Shown: one piece after another, positions 20,000-33,159 of the stretch | Position numbering within the stretch: position 1 is the first letter of the stretch | Layout: each line of letters begins with the position of its first letter | Origin: Tipula vernalis | Lineage: Eukaryota > Arthropoda > Insecta > Diptera > Tipulidae | Direction: 5' to 3' | Assembly: GCA_958295665.1 (NCBI GenBank) | Contig: OY282559.1 | Location: 133,527,241-133,591,240, forward strand | Length of the DNA stretch: 64,000 bases | Position numbers and translations under genes: made by a program | Notes under the pieces: generated by a model | The model's database searches: none | What the model was told of the DNA's origin: nothing | Seen by the model: the letters and a program-made list of their open reading frames with translations, nothing else

Positions 20000-20660
20000 T
20001 GAGGGTTTGTTGTTGCGTTTGGTTATGTTGTTGAGTAGAGTGTTGAGTTGAAGTTGTGTGATTGCGGTGGAGATGAAAATAAGCTGAGTTCATATACGCA
20101 TGTAGTGAATTGAGTTATGGTTGAATTTATGGTTGGGTTGAGTTGAGGTCGAGTTAGATGAAAATAAGTTGAGTTCATATACGCGTGTTGTTAGGGTTGA
20201 TTTGGGGTTGAGTTGAAATCGAGTTACGGTTGAATTTAGGGTTGGGTTGACTTTAGGTCGAGTTTGAGTTGAATAGGAGTTGAGTTGAGGTTGAGTTGCA
20301 TTATAGTGAGGGCTTCGGTTAGGGAGATTAGATTTAGTTAATTTGATTTGAGTTTATACCCTCATGTAGCTTTCCATTCTGTGATTTTTCTTTTAGTTGA
20401 TTTTGGGGTTGTATTGGCCATTCAGTTAGAAGTTGAGAAGAAGGTTGAGATTTGGTTCGAGCTAAGTTGAGTTGAAATTGAGTTAAAGTTTAGTTAACTT
20501 GCGTTGGGGTTAAGTGAATTGTTCGGTCGGGGAATTATTTAAGAGTTGATTTAGGGTTAATTTGGTGATTGAGTTGATGATGAGTTGTATATTGAGTTGT
20601 AGCTTGTACTAGGAATTGTTGTAGGAATTGATTTGGGAGTTGAGTTAATTTTCAGGACCG
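20000..20660 (+). repeat. degenerate (GGTTGAGTTGA)n array
   Basis: GTTGAG, GGTTGAGTTG, GGGTTGA and TTGAGGTCGAG recur with a period near 5 or 10. One longer unit (GATGAAAATAAG(C/T)TGAGTTCATATACGC) is repeated at about 20,071 and 20,157. It is the reverse complement in style of the 2.64-3.21 kb array. Confidence 0.65.
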
Positions 20661-21400
20661 AAGTTCTAATCCCCTAATAAGATTTCAGCCTTTTACAAAA
20701 TATTGAATTAATTCCACATTGTCGTTTCCGGTGTCATTATTAGCTTGTGTGGAATTAAACGGTAGTTGAAATATTTCCTCAGACATTTACTCGGTAAAGC
20801 TGTTGTAACATTTGGAAATTATTGTAAAAATTTGATTAATTTCAACAAACTCATTTATTCATTTATTTTTATCTGTTCTTTGTCTCAAGGCACTCTTAAT
20901 TCTTCTAAACACTCTCACAATTCAGGTAGTTAAAAGGCTTACATAGGCCAACTTCTTTTTAAATTACAAAATATTGAGAAATCTGAGTTACTAAGCTCCT
21001 TTAATTTCTGAATTTTACTCTTCTTCACAATAAATTGGCCATTTGCACATAAATTTCAGCTTATAGGAATAAATTAGTGGCATTTTTATGGAATAGAGCA
21101 CAAGCCAAAATCAGGTTTAGAAAGTACCACCAATTCCAAATTTAGTAAAACCGGCCTTACTCTTGATTAATTACAATTTTTGTTCTAAACGCTTGAAATT
21201 AAGGCAATAATTTACCGACAACCGGTTGGTTAGGGTGGGGTTGTCGGAACCTTGAACAACAAAAATTGAAAAACAGTCGAGCTTCCTTTCTCCAATCTCA
21301 AGGGATCATGTATAATTTGAACCATTACAGAAAAAACAGACTTTGACAGAAAAGTCACCCACCATCGAGGAAATTAGATCGAGCGAGATTAAATTTTAAA
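20661..21400. other. AT-rich sequence without recognisable feature
   Basis: No coding similarity and no clear repeat structure seen. Confidence 0.4.
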
Positions 21401-24400
21401 ATTAGAAAGGAATTTTTGGCATTGCAAAATCTCATGTTTTGTGCTTTTCATTTTTTTTTTCTTTTTAATTTTTATTGCAAATCCTTTAGAAATGAATATT
21501 CTAAAGAATTTCGTGAAAACCGAGGCTGAATTTTATAATAGTTCCGTTTTTAAAGTTTTATGGAATAAGAAGATTAATTTAAAAAAAAAATGGAAATTTT
21601 AATTTAAAAATATTCTTAAAAATAAAATTTAATTTTAAAATTAAAATGGAAAGATTTTTCTTAAATTAAAGATAGTTTTAAAATAAGAACTGAATTTCTG
21701 GGAAAGAAAATATAATTTTAAAATATTCTGGATAATGAAATTAAATTTAAAATTAGTATTAGTAATTAATTACTAATACTAATTTTAAATTGAAATTAAA
21801 TGAAATTTAATTTTAAATTTAAATTAAATGAAATTTAATTTTAAAGTGAGAGTGGAAAAAGTTTTTCAAATTTTAAAGTATTCTGAAAAAGGGAGATTTA
21901 ATTTTAAAGTGATTATGGAATAATTTTTATTTTTGAATTTCTGAGAGAAAAATTTAGTCTTAAAATACCAGCCAACCCCTGGTGAGCCAAAGTGTCGAGG
22001 GTAAAGAGGTTTAATTTTAAAATATTCTGGAAAAGTAAGGTTTAATTTTAAAATAAGATTGAAAATATTTTTCAAAATTAGAGTGGATATATTAAATTTT
22101 TAACTTTTAAATATTCTGGGTAATGAAGTTTGGATTTGAGACTAAATTATCCTGGAAGAGGAAGATTTAATTTTAAGATATTCTAGAAAAAGAAAGATTT
22201 AATCTTTAAATATTTTGGAAAATTCTGGAGATTCAATTTAAAAAAAAAATGAAAATATTTTTAATTTTAAAATATTCTTAAAAATTAAATTTTATAATTA
22301 GAATTGAGTTCTAAATATTCTGCTTAATGAAATTGAAATGGCAATTAAATTGAATTTTAAAACTAGAATGGAAATATTTTTAATTAAAGAATGATTTAAT
22401 TTTAAAATTAGAATAGAAATATTTTTAATTTTAAAGTATCCTGGCAAAGTAAGATTTATTTTTAAAATTTTTGCAGGTTTAATTTTAAAATTAAAATGTA
22501 AATATTTCTAATGTTTGAATATTTTGGAAAATCAAATTTAATTTTTTTAAAGTGAGAATTGAAATATTCTTTTTTATTTTGTAATAAGGAGCATTAATTT
22601 TAAAATTCGAATAAATTTTTGGGAAAATAAAGATATAATTTTAAAAAATTCTGGAATAGGGAGATTTAATTTTAAAATTAAAATGGAAATACCAATTTTT
22701 TCTAAAAATATACTGGAAAATGAAATTAAACTTTAAAATTTGAAGGGAAATAATTTTAATTTATTGTACTCTGAAAAAGGTTTAATGGGAAGATTTTACT
22801 TAAATTAAAAATTTATTTTAAAATTAGAATGGAATCTATGAAAATGAAACTCAACTTGAAAATAAGAATGTAAAAATTTTTCTTGAAATAAAATTAACTC
22901 GAAAATTATAATGAAATTTCTTTAAAATTTAATTTTAAAATATTAGCCACCCCGTGGTTGGGGTACTGGGCGCCCAGAGGCAGAGTATTCTGTATATTCT
23001 TAAAATATTCTGGAAAAGTGAGATTTAATTTTAAAGCTTTAATGGAATTCCTGGAAAGGAAATTTTATTTTTAAAATATTCTGGATAATAAAATTAATTT
23101 TTAGAATTAGAATAAAAAAATTTCTAATTTTTAAATATTCTAGAAAATGAAATTATTTAAAGTCAGTTACAAAACTTATAGTAGTAATAAAGTTATTATT
23201 TAAAGTGAGGATGGAAATATGTTGAATTTTGAATTTCTGGAGATAAAACAGTAATTTTAAAAGAATCTGTAAAATAATTTAATTTAAACTATTCTATAAA
23301 ACTTAACTTTAAAATTAGAAAGGAATTTCAAAAGAGAAAAATTTAATCTTAAAATACCAGCCAACTTCCGGTAAGGCAAAGTGTTCAGTGGGAAGTGTGG
23401 ACAAGAGTCCGGAAACCTTTTTCAAAGCATACAATCGGAGCCAAAGGGTCGAGGGAAAAGAGGTTTAATTTTAATATATTCTGGAAAAAGGTTAGTTTTT
23501 AAAATAAGATTGAAAATATTTTTAATGTCAAAGTACTTTGGAATATGAAATTTAATTTCAAAATTAGAGTGGATATATTTTTAACTTTTATATATTCTGG
23601 GTAATGAAGTTTGAATTCGAGAGTAAAGTATCCTGGAAGAGGAAGTATCCTAGAAAAGAAAAAGATTTAATCTTCATTTTTCTCCAAAAAAAAAAAATAT
23701 TTTTAATTTTAAAATATTCTTAAAAATTAAATTTTATCTTAAAATTAGAAAGGAAGTATGTATTTTTAATACCTAAATTAAAAATTAATTTTATAATTAG
23801 AATTGAATTTGTAATATTCTGATTAATGAAATTGAAATTGAAATTAAATTGAATTTTAAAATTAGAATAGAAATATTTTTAATTTTAAACTATCCTGGGA
23901 AAGGAAGATTAATTCTAAAAATGGCAAATTAAAATGTAAATATTTCAAATGTGTGAATATTTTGGAAAATAAAATTTAATTTTAGAATATCCTTGAAACG
24001 CGAGATTTAATTATAAATTTTGAATAAAAATATTTTAATTTTTGAAGTATTCTGGAAATGGGAGATTTAACTTTAAAATTAGAATGGAAATATGTTTTAA
24101 AATATTCTGGGAAATGAAATTTAATTTTAAATTGAGAATTTTCTCTTTAAAAATATTCTGGAAAAAAAAACTTTAATTTTAAAACAAGACTAGAATTTCT
24201 GGAAAACAATGATTTTATTGTGAAATATTCTAGTAAAGCGAGATTTAATTTTAAAGTTGGAATAGAATTTCTATAAAATAAAATTTAATTTTAAAATTAA
24301 AATGGAAATACTTTTAATTTTAAGAACGGAAATATTTTTAGTTTTAAACTATTTTGGAAAGGGCAACTTTAATTTTAAAACTAGAATGGAATTTTGGGAA

Positions 24401-24630
24401 ATTACATATTTAATTTTAAAATTAAAATAGGAATAAAAATTTAATTTTAAAATTAGAATTGAAATGTTTTTAGTTTATTGTATCTTAAAAACGGGAGGTT
24501 TAATGGAAAGATTTTTCTGAAATACATTTTTTTTTATTAGATTAGAAGATTTGATCTTAAAATATTCTGTAAAGGAGATTTAGTTTAAAAATTAGAATGG
24601 AAATATTTTTAATTTAAAATATTCTTAAAC
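21400..24630. repeat. AT-rich degenerate tandem array (TTTAATTTTAAAATTAGAATGG family)
   Basis: More than 3 kb built from four recurring modules: ATTTAATTTTAAAATTAGAATGG, GAAATATTTTTAATTTTAAA, ATATTCTGGAAAA and GGAAGATTTAATTTTAAA. The period appears to be 40-65 bases. GC-richer modules interrupt it: CCAGCCAAC..C(T/C)GGT..GCCAAAG...GTCGAGGG at 21,967 and 23,357, and a related one at 22,941. A stray piece of the same array is at 47,580-47,630. The tract is noncoding. Confidence 0.75.
21744..21791. repeat. 48-bp perfect palindrome
   Basis: Two 24-base arms meet at 21,767/21,768 with no loop (AGTAATT|AATTACT). It lies inside the AT-rich array. Confidence 0.85.
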
Positions 24631-26905
24631 TAGGGCTTAGTGACAAATAATAACTAACTTGGTCAATCTTTTGGTTAAGAAAAATTCCCATCGGTTCAGA
24701 TTTTAAGCCAACTTTTAATATACTGCTAACCAGCTAGAAGATGCCAAGTCGTCCTCTAGACCGAAGACCTAGCGTGATTGACAACCACTTCGGCGCCTAC
24801 CAGACGGTAAATGTGACCTGGCCAGTGTATTCGACATTCTTTATAATTTCATTCAAAAAGGTCAGACATTTTCATTAAATTCGTGATCTTGACATTATTT
24901 AGAATTCGCTAAGTGGCACAAATTTACGGCAAAAGGGTGCAAAACCCTGTACAACTTTATCTCAGCGGCGTAACAAACTTTTTCCAGACTTTTGTGTAAC
25001 TACCCAAGTAACAATTTGGAGTTGTTAAAACGTTGTGCCATCTAAAATTCACAGCAATTTAGTTATAATAACTTCTTAAAAAATAACCAAAAATGTCAGT
25101 TTGTTGGTTTGTCGACGTAATAGCAGCAAAACTAGTAATCGTAGTTTGCTTGCCGATATGTTATAGCAATGTTAAACAGCAAACTCGTAATAAATGGTAA
25201 ATTACTTTTGAGACAGCGGCTTGATTTATTTAAAAATATAGGTTCCTAAATAGCAAAAAAATTATATTTGCAGTTTCGCTGTGCTTCACGCAAAATAGTT
25301 ACATAAGAAAAATTAATGTTATAGCAGCAAACACGTAGTTAAGGGAATCGGTTTCAAAATAGCAAAACATTCAGAAATAACTAAGGAGCTATTATTTTGG
25401 AAATTATTGTAACAATAACAATTTGTTGCAAATGATTGGTAAAAAAGCTTATTTCTATAATTGCATCTACAATTTTAATGATGTCATTCTAATTATGTTT
25501 TATAATAAATGTCACAAATATTTTATGAAATATTGTCAGGAAAAACATGACTTGGCTTATGATTTTTAATCGTAAAAATACACGGGAAACAAATTTCATC
25601 GACCAGTTTGAACCAAAAGCTGAAGAATGGCGTTTTTTTAATATTTGCTTGTGATAAAGTTGTTTTTGTCGAACTTTTTTAACCAGATAAATGATGCAGC
25701 CATTTTTATGAGAAGAAAAAATAAATTAAAAGAAGGAATTTTTTTTTTACATAGAAGTATTTAACATTCAGCTAAATATTGAGCTCGATGAAATTGGGCA
25801 GTTAAATATTTAACTCTCTAGTTAAAATGTTGATGTAAAAAAAGAAATAAAATTACCAAGCGCTGAATTTGTATTATGAAATAAATCGCAATTTAATAAA
25901 AGAAGAAAGGGAGGGAATATTATTTATCTAGAGATTGCTATTATTTTGTGAAACCGGGCATAAATGTTTTAAGTAACTAATTAGCTTTTGAATAAGAAAA
26001 TCACTGATCATAAAACATTATTGTTTTGTGTTAAGCGTTTTAGCTGTTGGACTTTGCATGGAATATTATTTACTTTAACCCTCTAGCAGACAATTTTTTC
26101 TGACTGGGAAAATTATGGTAGGGTAATTTTAATGTGAAAAAATCGAAAATTAGTTCTAAAATTGTCTCTGGTTAAAATTACTGACATATTACTACATTAA
26201 CAAAGATTATATAATACAAAAACATTACTAATTGAAATTCTAATTCCCGGTTGAACTGTAAAAGCACCAACCGCCAGTCTAATAATATTTGGTCTCACGA
26301 ATGCATACTAATATTTCAGAAACAGAAGGGTCCATTGCGCCTTATACATATCTCTCAAATGCAAACAAAGCCTTTTAAAACTTAGTAGTACACTTGCGTT
26401 AAATCAAGCGAGACACGTTTTCCTGTTTTGAGCAATGCAAACTATTTTACTATTGCCTTGCTATGTCAACTATCATCGCTCACACGACGTATCGATGTTT
26501 TCTACATTTTACATTCTTAGCTCTTTGCACTCGAAGTACTCCTCCCAAGTACTGTTAACATTTGGCGTTATACTCGAATGGTGCCTCTCAAGCACACCAA
26601 GAATATACTGCACTGTAGATCAGAATATTATGAATGTTCTATCTTTCTAATCTCTGATTTCTACGACAAGAAAAACGAGAAACTAATAATATTTCTTGTA
26701 CTCTTAGACATTGTGACGCGACAATTAAATATTTGTCTGCCCAATTTTGTTCATAAAAATATTTAACGCAAATAATAACCGTTAACGCACATACACCTAT
26801 AATATTTTTAACAGCAAATAATAATATTCATGTTTTCTGTGCTCCGTCTAAAAGCGGAAATACCAGCTAGAGGGTTAACAACATTGTTTTAGTTATAAAT
26901 TTACA
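24631..26905. other. AT-rich sequence without recognisable gene
   Basis: Short ORFs only. AGCAAAAC/CAGCAAAC words recur at 25.1-25.4 kb. No TE domain was seen. Confidence 0.4.
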
Positions 26906-26909
26906 CATA

Positions 26910-27085
26910 GTACACATTTAGATTTTGCGGTGTGCTTAGCAGTTTTGCTGTGTGTTAAACAATTTTGCTTTGAGTTAAGCAGTTTTTCTTTTTTTTAACC
27001 ACACTTAGTTTACTCATATAAATTTCGCTGTGTGCTAAGCAGTTTAGATAAGTAATATTGCTTTGAGTTAAGCATTTTTTCCTTT
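26910..27085 (+). repeat. degenerate TTTTGCT(G/T)TGTG(T/C)TAAGCAG repeat
   Basis: Seven or so imperfect copies of a roughly 25-base unit with TTGCTGTGTGTTAA(G/A)CA. Related words occur near 26,020. Confidence 0.55.
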
Positions 27086-30000
27086 TCCAAACCAATTGGC
27101 ATATCAAGTTGGATTTCTGTAATTTCTTATTCAACATTATTATCAGATTAACGCGGTAATTACTCAAACAGTACATTTTATCTTTAATAATGGTAAGTGT
27201 TTGCTATGAAATCATTTTTTCTAGTGATTTTAAGTTTATTTAATATTATAAGAATATTATTTAATAGGTTTGTTATGATTATTACGTTTTCTGTGTTCTC
27301 GAAACTGTAAGCAAGAAGGAATTGTTTGTGTATCCGGCATGCGGTTCGAAGGAGACGAATATAATGGTATCGTTCATTATCCACCAGACACTAAAAAGTT
27401 CCCCAAATATCAAGGGTTAGGTTACAGAGCACAAACCCGATAGTTCATGGTTTCGTCAACATTTTTACACCCTCCAAAAAAAAGTATAGAGCAACCATAA
27501 AAAAAAGGCAAAAAAAATTGGAGGGGGTAAAAAAGTTTATGAAATTTCAATAATTCGTGATCACAAGCTAGCAAATTTTCCTCGCTGCATTTGCCCAGGA
27601 AAAAATCCTAGTTACCAGCAGCCGCCACGTGGAGGTCGTACATGCACTTACGAGTCTCTGCTGGATATATCTACGTCTGCCTAAAACATGACCAGCACAG
27701 TGGACAGAAGTGGGTGCTGTGATAGGTTGCGGAGCCGATGAAAATCATTCGACTTATTGTCCCCACCAAGAAATCCGCCAGACTACCGTTAATTAGACTA
27801 AATTGGTCTTTTATTATGTGTTCAGAGACTTGGTATGTGTTATGTATTCAGAGACTTGGTCTGTATGACCTAAGTATTCTACTTTAAAGAAAAATCTCTT
27901 TACTGATACGCGATCTGTTGAACTATCAAAATCAATTTCCAATTCGACAATTAATGTTTCCGATATGACCCAACCGAAGAATAAAATCGAATCCGATTTT
28001 GATTACCGTTTGGAAAGGAACTAGTGGCCTGGTTAAAGAGTTTGTTGTTTTTATTAAACAAATACATTCTTAAAAGAGGATATTTATACACGTTGTATTT
28101 TTTTTTTGATCGTATATACGGAACTAACATACATTATCATTTGTTTGTTATTCTCATATATCCAGCTCGGACTAACCAGTGGTAATCTAACTAATTATAA
28201 ACCCAACATTTAGAAAGTGCCTAGTACTTTTAACTTTGTGTCTTCTGATGGCTGTTAGCATATTTATAATTTTGATATCTCAACTGACTGAAAAATGATC
28301 AACCGCACCAACTTCTATTACTTCGCAAGTATACAATCAAATTAATTCCCATATATATTCAAATTCACATGCATCTTTCATCAAATAATTTTGAACATGC
28401 ACAAGTCAATGAGGTTACAACAATTATGTCTTACATATATAAGTAAGGTAATAATTAAACGAAGAAAATTATCTTGTCTCGCTAAGAACATAATTACTTA
28501 TCCATCTATTTAAAAACCAATTAATATAAAAAAAAAATCTCATACATATCTCATCAGCATTATACATATGCTTTATTATCCATTATCGCGCATGCAAATC
28601 TTATAATAATATAGAGATACACAAAAGATCGGTGTTATATACGGAAAAACTAATTAACTAAGAATTTTGTAATTTGCAATATACATAAAAAACGAAAATA
28701 AAAATTTCAATCGATTTTAACATATTTTAGATTATAAATTATAACATTTTATTAATTTTCAACTTTGTTCTGTTTTGCGAGCGCATCAATAAAAAATACA
28801 TACATCTATATATACCATATACAATCCCGTTATAATTTAACTGCGATATTCTTAATAAATCGCGAGCAACAAACTTGCTTACCCTATACTATACATAATA
28901 ACAAAAACAAATGTTTACAACAACAAAATGTGATTTATAGCAGAAATATCGGCACAAGATCACAAATTACGTAATATTATTACATAGAGATGTAATATAC
29001 CATAACGTTAATCAAGTATTAAAAGTATCTCTTAACAATAAGAAGTTCTAATAATTAAGAATTAAAATCGATTTGTTATTATAATCCTTCTTATGTGTAC
29101 GGAGTATAATAGTGGATTTGAGCTTCAAGAGATCAACATTTTTTATTGGCTCATTACTTGACAGATATATGGGAATAAAATCAGCTTGACTGCATCTCTT
29201 GGATTATATACCGTTTTCTTGTTGTTATAAAATTATCGGTCAAATTAAGTTATTGAACTTCTTTTATTTGGCAACAAAAAAACCAAAAAAATATTTTAGC
29301 GCTTTTATCTTGTGAAACATTTATATGTATCATGAATATCAACGCCTGCATTTGGTTTGGTTATAAATCATTCTACACTTCTAAACAATTTAATTAACAG
29401 CTCGTACAAATATTATCCAACCTTCTAACAAAATTACTTGGTATATCGACAATCATTTTTCGAGACCCGCCTCATTTCCACAATAACACCAAAACAAAAA
29501 AAATTAATTATAAACTGTAAAACCAAAAATCACTTTGTGCGCAACTATATACGCGCGCACAGTACACATATGACTTACGACCTAAATATATCCATCCAAA
29601 AGCATTCAAAATACAATACAGACGAAAAACAAAAAAAAACAAAAAAAAATTGTTAAAAGTTGAAAGATCAGACATACGAGTAACACCTGAAGTCGTTAAG
29701 GCCCAATTCTTATATATAATACATACCATATATCCAAATTCCAAACAATACATAACATTCATCAATTTAATTTAATTAATTTTTTGTTTATTTTAACAAC
29801 ACAACACTCTAATCTTTAACGGTTTTTATTTTGTATACTTAAACAGCAATAATCTATACTGTGTGCAAAAATACGCGCGCGCGCGCGAGCGCTGCTTTAA
29901 TAATTATACGAAATCGAAATTAGTAAAATATTTTGAAATACATCAATCAATGGGCATTACACATTAACTGAATCTACCGTGTTTACATATTTTGGTGCAA

Positions 30001-30600
30001 ATCCGTTAGGAATAGGAATTTTGCATTTTTTGCTTTATGCCGAAAAGCCGCTCAATAAAGAATTTCGATTTTTTACATAAAATATTTGTGATTAACATTA
30101 ATAAGATTAGCGATTTATGAATCACACAAATGGAACTAGGTGAACATTGGGCCAAAAACTATATAAGATTTCATAGAGACGACTCATGTCGAACAAACAA
30201 AAATTCAAATTAGATGGGTATCGGAAAACACCTATTTGGGTGTAGAAATTATATTTCGAACTATACAGTGAAGCCCCCTTTGCAATATACTTAAAACCAC
30301 AAAAATATAATTCTCTCTTTTTGAGTAAATTTACTGTCTAACGCGAGATTGCTTTGAGCGAGGTAAAAAAATATTTATTCAGAAAAATTTTCGTGTCTTA
30401 AAGTAGTTAGCATGCGTTGGAACAACGGTGAGCATGATTCAAACAAGGTTAGCTCGATCTTTCGAGTCACGTGTTCGTGACGTCATACAATTCTCTTTTT
30501 TACTCTAGTAAAACAAAGTATAGTAATCATGAAAATGTTGGACCTTGAGATTTTTAGACATTTATTTGTTTTGAGGTCCCTATAGTCCGAAAAAGTAGGT
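27086..30600. other. AT-rich tract, mostly unique-looking, no gene recognised
   Basis: A small inverted repeat brackets 27,465-27,535 (ACACCCTCCAAAAA against TTGGAGGGGGTAAAAAA). A (CG)n run of about 8 dinucleotides lies near 29,875. A GC-richer patch at 27,590-27,780 has no convincing ORF. The remainder has few repeats compared with the rest of the window. Confidence 0.4.
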
Positions 30601-30949
30601 TTCGAAATGGTGTCTGTCGGTCAGTCTGTCAGTCTGTATCTTCTCTACAGCCCAGATAGTTTAACCAATCGAACTGAAACCTCAGATTTAAGCTTTTTTG
30701 ATAAATTGGGAGGTCCCAGTGAATTTTACTCAAAATTGCTTAACCAGAAGTGGCCACTCCCTTGGTCCCGAAAATTTATTTTGCAAATATCTTAAAAAGT
30801 ATAAGGTTTACAAAAAACCACTTAATACAAAATGTTTCCAAAAATTATAAAAAAAAAAAAACAATTCTCAAAATTCCCTGTTCGTAAAAGAAAGTCGTGC
30901 GTTGGCCACACCTTCATTTTTTTACTTGTTGTAACTTATACGACTCTTT

Positions 30950-31270
30950 TAATACATACAAGAATTGTGTGTCGAGATTCTGGAATTTTGCTACGAATTG
31001 GTTATTTCTTAACTGATCATGACGAAATTCAACATGTGCGATTGAAGTGGGATTCTGCAATGATTTTTAGGTGAAGTTCTGGAATATGCCCTAGTAGAAT
31101 AAAATTTGGTTATTTTTTAACCGATTCTGGTGAAATTCGACATATGCGATCGAAATGGGATTCTATAATGATCGTTAAATGAAGTTCAGGAATATGGCCA
31201 ATGAGGATGGCACTCGGTTAGTTCTTAACCGTTTATGATGAAATTCGTTATGTACGATGGAAATGGGATC
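30950..31270 (+). repeat. 110-bp repeat family, three copies, forward orientation
   Basis: Each copy holds GGTTATTT(C/T)TTAACTGAT-like, GA(T/C)GAAATTC(A/G)ACATGTGCGAT, (A/T)G(A/T)AATGGGATTCT and GAAGTTC(T/A)GGAATATG(C/G)CC. The same unit is inverted at 31.44-32.03 and 32.57-32.86 kb. Confidence 0.75.
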
Positions 31271-31439
31271 CCCAAATAATTTTAAGATTAAGCTAAGTGT
31301 TCCTAACTAAGCATAATAAACTACTCCAAAATTTAAGAGATGTGACGTGCACCCAGCCGGATACAGCTTAAGCACGAGCCGGTCTTGCCGATCATACTAG
31401 AAAAACACAGCCCGAAGATTAAAGCAAAGGATTAGTTGT

Positions 31440-32030
31440 TCCATCTTAATTGGCCATATTCCAAAACTTCAACTAATAATTATTTTAGCATGCCAATTCT
31501 ACTGCACATGCCAAATTTCATTATTAATCGTAAGAAAACGTCAGTTCCATCTTAGTTGGCCATATCAGAACTTTATCTAAAAAACCTTTTAGGACCCATT
31601 TTCATCATACAAGTAGAATTTCATCATAATCGGTTGAGAAATAACCGAGTTCCTTCCTAATTGGCCTTAAACTTCATCTAAGAATCACTTTAGAATCCCA
31701 TTTCCATTTAACATGTCGAATTTCACCAAAATCTGTTGATAACTAACTGAGTTCCATCCTACTTTGCCATATTTCAGAACTTCACCTAGAATCATTTTAG
31801 AATTACATTTCCATCGTACTTTTGGAATTTTATCTTAATCGGTTAAGAAATGACCAAGTTTCATCCTATTTGGCCATATTCCAGAATTTCATCTAAACAT
31901 ACATATATATGTCCTAATCAGCCTTATTCCAGGATTTCACTTAAAAATAATTTCAGAATCCCAATTCCATCGTAGATGTCGAATTTCAGCATGATCGGTT
32001 AAGAAATGAACAAGCTCTATCCTACTAGAA
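31440..32030 (-). repeat. 110-bp repeat family, about five copies, inverted orientation
   Basis: Tandem units with TTGGCCATATTCCAGAACTTC, TTTTAGAATCCCATTTCCAT, (A/T)CATGTCGAATTTCA and ATCGGTTGAGAAAT. Head-to-head with the block at 30.95-31.27 kb, separated by about 170 bases of different sequence. Confidence 0.75.
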
Positions 32031-32569
32031 TGCCACATTTAGTAAGTATCATAATCAAATGTATGCTTCTGGCATGGCAATTCAAAGTCAAAGCAAATCA
32101 AAAACAAATTTATGGTAGTGAAAAATTAATAACAGAGAGTCTGATTTGAAGAAAGTAAGAATATAAAGTTATCACGGTTCTACTGTATTTTCCATTTTTT
32201 TTTGTTGTTGTTGTTTTATTTTTTGAAAACAAATGTTCAAAAGATGTCATTATGGAAATTTATATAGTTTTTGATTGGACGTTATTTTATTTTACGTATA
32301 CATTGAGAAAATCAAGTAAGGAGTACTACTACTAGTATTTAGTATATTTTGAATGTAAGATTCTTTATCAACAGTTTTTAGGAGGTGAAAGCCAAATTTC
32401 CCCGGAAAATAATTTTTTTAATGTACTTTTAATTCGTTGTATACCTTATAGGATGGGATCAGTCGCCCCCAAACCGCTGCTATTCCAGAATTTATACAAC
32501 TCTTACTGTTTCAAATTTTATTTATAATTTTAAACTAAGTAAAAAAAAATTGGAAAAATAAATTACTAT

Positions 32570-32860
32570 AGAATCCTATTTCCAACGGATATGTCAAATT
32601 TCATCATAATCAGTTGAGAAATAGGAATGTTCCGTCATACTTGGCCATTTTTCAGAACTTCATCTTCAAATCATTTTAGAATCGCATTTCCAAAGCACAT
32701 GTCAATTTAAATTTCATCCTACTTGGCCATATTCCAGAACTTCAATTAAAAATCATTTTAGAATCCCATTTTCAATGCATATGTTAAATTTCATCATAAT
32801 CGGTTGAGAAATAGGCAAATTCCATCATAATTGGCCATATTCCAGAACTTTAGTACTAAA
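32570..32860 (-). repeat. 110-bp repeat family, two to three further copies
   Basis: Same unit as at 31.44-32.03 kb. A single degraded unit occurs at 52,780-52,830. Confidence 0.7.
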
Positions 32861-32871
32861 AATTCACCGCT

Positions 32872-32912
32872 ATTCTACTACAAATATACTGATTTTATAT
32901 TTGTAGTAGAAT
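32872..32912. repeat. 15-bp-arm hairpin
   Basis: ATTCTACTACAAATA, an 11-base loop, then the exact reverse complement. It sits between the 110-bp repeats and the BEL relic. It could be a structural end of one of them. Confidence 0.6.
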
Positions 32913-32934
32913 TTTGACACCACTCTTCATCTAA

Positions 32935-33159
32935 TTAAGTGTGTTTGAAAAGGACCTGCATAATTACTCTTGGGTATTGAAGGTTACCCATGACTTGGTT
33001 CATCTCCTTTGGATTGTACTTCACACATTTTAGACAACTATGGGTTATTTTTCGAATAAAGTTTCTACCTCGCAAAATCCAATACTGGTGACGAAGTTTG
33101 ACCATAAAAAGTGTTTGTCCAGCATGTAAATAACGTATGTGATAATCTTGTACTATCAT
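32935..33159 (-). pseudogene. BEL/Pao integrase H2C2 zinc-binding fragment
   Basis: The 74-residue open stretch contains IRYLHAGQTLFMVKLRHQYW, GRNFIRKITHSCLKCVKYNP. The H-x3-H...C-x2-C finger with LHAG-x(4)-LR-x-x-YW and GR-x-x-(V/I)R...CxxC is the N-terminal integrase module of BEL/Pao elements; the first His appears as HIRYLHAG. The catalytic core downstream is not visible. Confidence 0.7.

Noticed and set aside
27590..27780. Possible host exon in a GC-richer patch
   Set aside because: No open frame with splice sites and no recognisable protein; base composition alone is not enough.
29875..29892. (CG)n run as a Z-DNA or CpG-island signal
   Set aside because: Too short and isolated in AT-rich DNA to support a regulatory call.
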